From a bacterium (GTDB lineage Bacteria; Chloroflexota; Dormibacteria; Aeolococcales; Bog-877): a DNA stretch of 7,291 bases. Below, in pieces: positions 5,564 through 7,291 of this stretch. Both the position numbers and the translations under genes were made by a program. Position 1 is the stretch's first letter, and every line of letters begins with the position of its first letter. The notes under the pieces are model-generated. The model saw nothing but the letters and a program-made list of their open reading frames with translations. It made no database searches and was not told the origin of the DNA. The stretch is taken from NCBI GenBank assembly GCA_021798435.1, contig JAJZGN010000098.1, forward strand, positions 1 to 7,291, in the 5' to 3' direction.

Positions 5564-6822
5564 CGCAGGCGGGGAGCGGAACCAGGATCGTGGTCACGGG
5601 AATGGGGGCTGTGACCCCGGTCGGTATCGGGGTGAAGGCGGCCTGGGAGGCGGTGTGCGCGGGCCGGAACGGCATCTACCGGATCCAGGGTTTCGACCCC
5701 GAGCCTTACGGGTCGCAGATGGCCGGCGAGGTTCGGGACTTCGAACCCACCGACTACGTGGACCGCAAGCAGGTCAGCCGCACCGCTCGCTTCACCCAGT
5801 TCGCCCTGGCCGCCACCCAGGAGGCGATGGACCAGTCCGGCCTGCCCATAGATGACTCCAACCGGGACCTTGTGGGGGTGATCGTGGGCTCGGGCATAGG
5901 GGGGCTCAAGGTCACCGAGGAGGCCACCCACACCCTGGCGGAGCGAGGCCCCCGAAGGCTGAGTCCCTTCACCGTCCCCATGATCCTGGCGGACATCGCC
6001 GCCGGGGAGGTGGCCATGCGCTTCGGGGCCAGTGGCCCCAACTTCGCCCTGGTCTCGGCGTGCGCCACTGGAGCCCACGCCATCGGGGAGGCCGCCGAGA
6101 TCATCCGGCGGGGAGACGCCGTGGCCTGCATCGCAGGGGGCAGCGAGGCCTCGATCACGCCGCTGGCGGTGGGAGCGTTCAGCTCGATGCGGGCCCTCTC
6201 GCAGCGCAACGACGATCCCGAGCACGCCAGCCGGCCCTTCGACGCGGGTCGGGACGGGTTCGTGGTCGCCGAGGCCTGCGCCATCCTCGTCCTGGAGGAG
6301 TACGAGCATGCCCTGCGGCGCTCGGCGCCCATCCTGGCCGAGGTCGCGGGCTACGGCGCCAGCGCCGATGCCTACCACCTGACCGCTCCTGAGCCCACCG
6401 GGCGGGGGGCCAAGCGGGCGATGGTCCGGGCCCTCGAGAAGGCCGGCGCGGGCCCGGACGAGGTGGACTACGTGAACGCCCACGGCACCTCGACCCCGAT
6501 GAACGACGCCGCCGAAACCTCAGCGATCAAGCAGGTCTTGGGCGAGCACGCCTACCGGATCCCGGTGTCCTCCACCAAGTCCATGACCGGGCATGCCCTG
6601 GGGGCTGCCGGAGCGATGGAGTCGGTGTTCTCGATCATGGCCATCGTGGATGGCCGGGTCCCGCCGACCATCAACTACCGGGATCCCGACCCGGAGTGCG
6701 ATCTCGACTACGTTTCCGAGGGAGCCCGCCTGGTGCGACCGCGCCTGGTGCTCAACAACTCCTTCGGCTTCGGGGGACACAACGCCTGCCTGGCTTTCCG
6801 GGCCGTCGAGCCAGGGTCTTAA
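5560..6822 (+). CDS. fabF: Beta-ketoacyl-ACP synthase II (FabF)
   Basis: A 420-residue KAS II performing the elongating condensations of acyl-ACP with malonyl-ACP. The Cys-His-His catalytic set is complete: Cys168 in VSACATGAHAIG, His308 in NAHGTSTPMND, His345 in STKSMTGHALGAAG with Lys340. The gatekeeper-type Phe404 is in NNSFGFGGHNA. The N-terminus RIVVTGMGAVTPVG (9-22) and the overall length agree with E. coli FabF (413 aa; Cys163, His303, His340, Phe400). The intact active-site Cys rules out a chain-length-factor subunit of a polyketide system, and the fabH/accDA neighbourhood argues for primary fatty acid synthesis. It follows fabH directly with a GTGA overlap, whereas many genomes put fabD, fabG and acpP between the two. 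The gene ends in TAA at 6820-6822, followed closely by a hairpin. Confidence 0.95.
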   Translation: MTQAGSGTRIVVTGMGAVTPVGIGVKAAWEAVCAGRNGIYRIQGFDPEPYGSQMAGEVRDFEPTDYVDRKQVSRTARFTQFALAATQEAMDQSGLPIDDSNRDLVGVIVGSGIGGLKVTEEATHTLAERGPRRLSPFTVPMILADIAAGEVAMRFGASGPNFALVSACATGAHAIGEAAEIIRRGDAVACIAGGSEASITPLAVGAFSSMRALSQRNDDPEHASRPFDAGRDGFVVAEACAILVLEEYEHALRRSAPILAEVAGYGASADAYHLTAPEPTGRGAKRAMVRALEKAGAGPDEVDYVNAHGTSTPMNDAAETSAIKQVLGEHAYRIPVSSTKSMTGHALGAAGAMESVFSIMAIVDGRVPPTINYRDPDPECDLDYVSEGARLVRPRLVLNNSFGFGGHNACLAFRAVEPGS

Positions 6823-6831
6823 TCAGACCTT

Positions 6832-6852
6832 AGCCTCGGGATAGCCCGGGCT
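6832..6852 (+). terminator. Hairpin just after fabF, possible weak terminator
   Basis: AGCC-T-CGGG and CCCGGGCT form an 8-bp stem with one bulged T and the loop ATAG, starting ten bases after the fabF stop. No T-tract follows (TAGCTCCC), so it may act as a U-less terminator, an mRNA-end stabiliser, or neither. Confidence 0.35.
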
Positions 6853-6885
6853 TAGCTCCCGCGGCGCCACACTCCTGTTGAGACG

Positions 6886-6905
6886 TCGGCCCGGCGGCGG
6901 GCCGA
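6886..6905. repeat. Perfect 8-bp hairpin downstream of fabF
   Basis: TCGGCCCG and CGGGCCGA pair exactly around a GCGG loop, flanked by GAGA and TCTC that could lengthen the stem past a two-base bulge. It is followed by TCTCGCCTT with few T residues. It could assist termination of fabHF; a GC-rich background makes such stems fairly easy to find. Confidence 0.35.
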
Positions 6906-6960
6906 TCTCGCCTTCGATCCTCACGTGGTCGGAGGCACGTCCCTGCCGGACCCTCCCGTG

Positions 6961-6987
6961 CTGGGGGCCGCCGAAGGCGGCCCCCAG
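6961..6987 (+). terminator. Strong 12-bp hairpin, likely intrinsic terminator of the fabHF unit
   Basis: CTGGGGGCCGCC and GGCGGCCCCCAG are exact complements around a GAA loop, followed by CCTTTG. A perfect 12-bp GC-rich stem with a short loop is the most stable structure seen in this part of the window. It lies 138 bases after the fabF stop. The short T-run is on the plus-strand side, so termination of rightward transcription is the best reading. An open frame with coding-like composition passes through it, which leaves some doubt. Confidence 0.5.
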
Positions 6988-7291
6988 CCTTTGCCGGCCC
7001 CCAAGGAGGTCCGCACCACCCGGGTGGCAACGCTGAGGGGCGCAGAAGGGATACCCCCTTTGGAGGCGCGGTTCCCCGGTGACATCCTCGGAGCGTCCCG
7101 GACGGCGGCCCGGAAGGAGGTGGACGCCATGGGCGGACCGGCGGCGCGTGCTCCCCAGCGAGTCGAGGGGGGACCCGGGGCAGTCCCGGCACCGGCGTGG
7201 GTGGCGTTTGGCACCGTCTCCCTTGCCGGGCGACCGGCCATCGCCGCCGCAGCTGGCGGAGGCGCTCAGCGGGGTCTGCAAGGCCCGGGAG

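Larger units (their letters stand above)
6856..7291 (+). other. Unresolved tail: open frame with coding-like composition and an apparent frame change near 7130-7150
   Basis: After a TAG at 6853-6855 the frame of fabF's downstream DNA (frame 1) stays open to the window end. By hand count, codons from 6880 to about 7131 are roughly 83% G/C at position three, 77% at one and 61% at two, the order expected of genes in such DNA. From about 7148 that order is lost in frame 1 (about 69% at position three, 89% at one) but appears in frame 2 (about 90/75/67), which is open from at least 7037 to the edge and reads LPGDRPSPPQLAEALSGV near its end. No family is recognised, and no ATG starts the left part. 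A perfect ribosome-binding match AAGGAGGT (7114-7121) stands seven bases before ATG 7129 in frame 1, yet the frame behind it has the wrong composition. This could be a degraded gene, a sequencing frameshift, or non-coding leader plus the start of a new gene. Confidence 0.3.

Noticed and set aside
4840..6483. Long minus-strand open frame (547 codons) opposite fabH and fabF
   Set aside because: It lies antisense to two clear enzymes with intact active sites; long antisense frames are expected in high-GC coding DNA, and its translation is low-complexity.
5560..6822. FabF as part of a polyketide or specialised-lipid cluster
   Set aside because: All catalytic residues are those of housekeeping FabF, and the neighbours accDA and fabH are primary-metabolism genes.
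7016..7036. T-box-like GGGTGGCAACGC after a strong hairpin, with CCACCCGGGTGG palindrome
   Set aside because: The match to the T-box core (GGGTGGNACCGCG) is partial. I find no stem I features, no clear specifier loop, and no convincing terminator/antiterminator pair or aminoacyl-tRNA synthetase or amino-acid gene following, so a riboswitch call is not supported.
7129..7291. Gene starting at ATG 7129 with perfect ribosome binding site
   Set aside because: The resulting frame is Gly/Ala/Pro-rich, resembles no family, and has codon-position composition opposite to the other genes here. It is recorded only within the unresolved tail.
6823..7291. tRNA or other RNA gene in the tail
   Set aside because: No cloverleaf with a T-arm GGTTCRA pattern and acceptor pairing could be built; GGTTCCCC near 7070 is the only partial resemblance.

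Overview
The window is high-GC bacterial DNA. By eye it is roughly 70% G+C, with strongly G/C-ending codons and several GTG/TTG starts. It holds five confident protein genes, one of them cut by the left edge, plus an unresolved right-hand tail. The carboxyltransferase subunits are separate AccA and AccD proteins, and there are no insertion sequences, CRISPR arrays or RNA genes. I read this as a chromosomal segment of a high-GC, possibly environmental lineage of the Chloroflexota/Dormibacterota/Actinomycetota kind. That placement is inference from gene content and composition only.

Left part (about 1-2650, + strand): the C-terminal ~258 residues of a PLP-dependent group II (aromatic-L-amino-acid type) decarboxylase end at 778. 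An 81-base gap carries a perfect 18-base palindrome overlapping a plausible promoter. A 14-TM-class MFS (DHA2-type) exporter follows, with a TTG start placed by a good Shine-Dalgarno sequence. Decarboxylase and exporter may be functionally linked (amine made, then exported), but the palindrome suggests the exporter has its own regulated promoter.

Central and right part (2617-6822): a compact fatty-acid initiation and elongation locus. accD and accA form a minus-strand pair overlapping by four bases (GTGA). They supply malonyl-CoA. Diverging from them on the plus strand are fabH and fabF, also overlapping by GTGA. They carry out the first condensation and chain elongation. The 140-base region between accD and fabH has a perfect 8-base inverted repeat, AGGTTACG/CGTAACCT. 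Its two arms each contain a -10-like TAACCT facing its own gene, so this is a good candidate for a shared, co-regulated divergent promoter. The usual companions fabD, fabG, acpP, accB and accC are not in the window.

The 3' end of accA overlaps the 3' end of the MFS gene convergently by 34 bases. Downstream of fabF (6823-7291) there are three GC-rich hairpins, the last a perfect 12-bp stem. There is also an open frame with coding-like base composition that appears to change frame near 7130-7150. I could not assign a product to that tail.

No clearly novel system is visible. The best leads are the symmetric divergent acc/fab promoter, the palindromic operator in front of the exporter, and the frame-switching tail.
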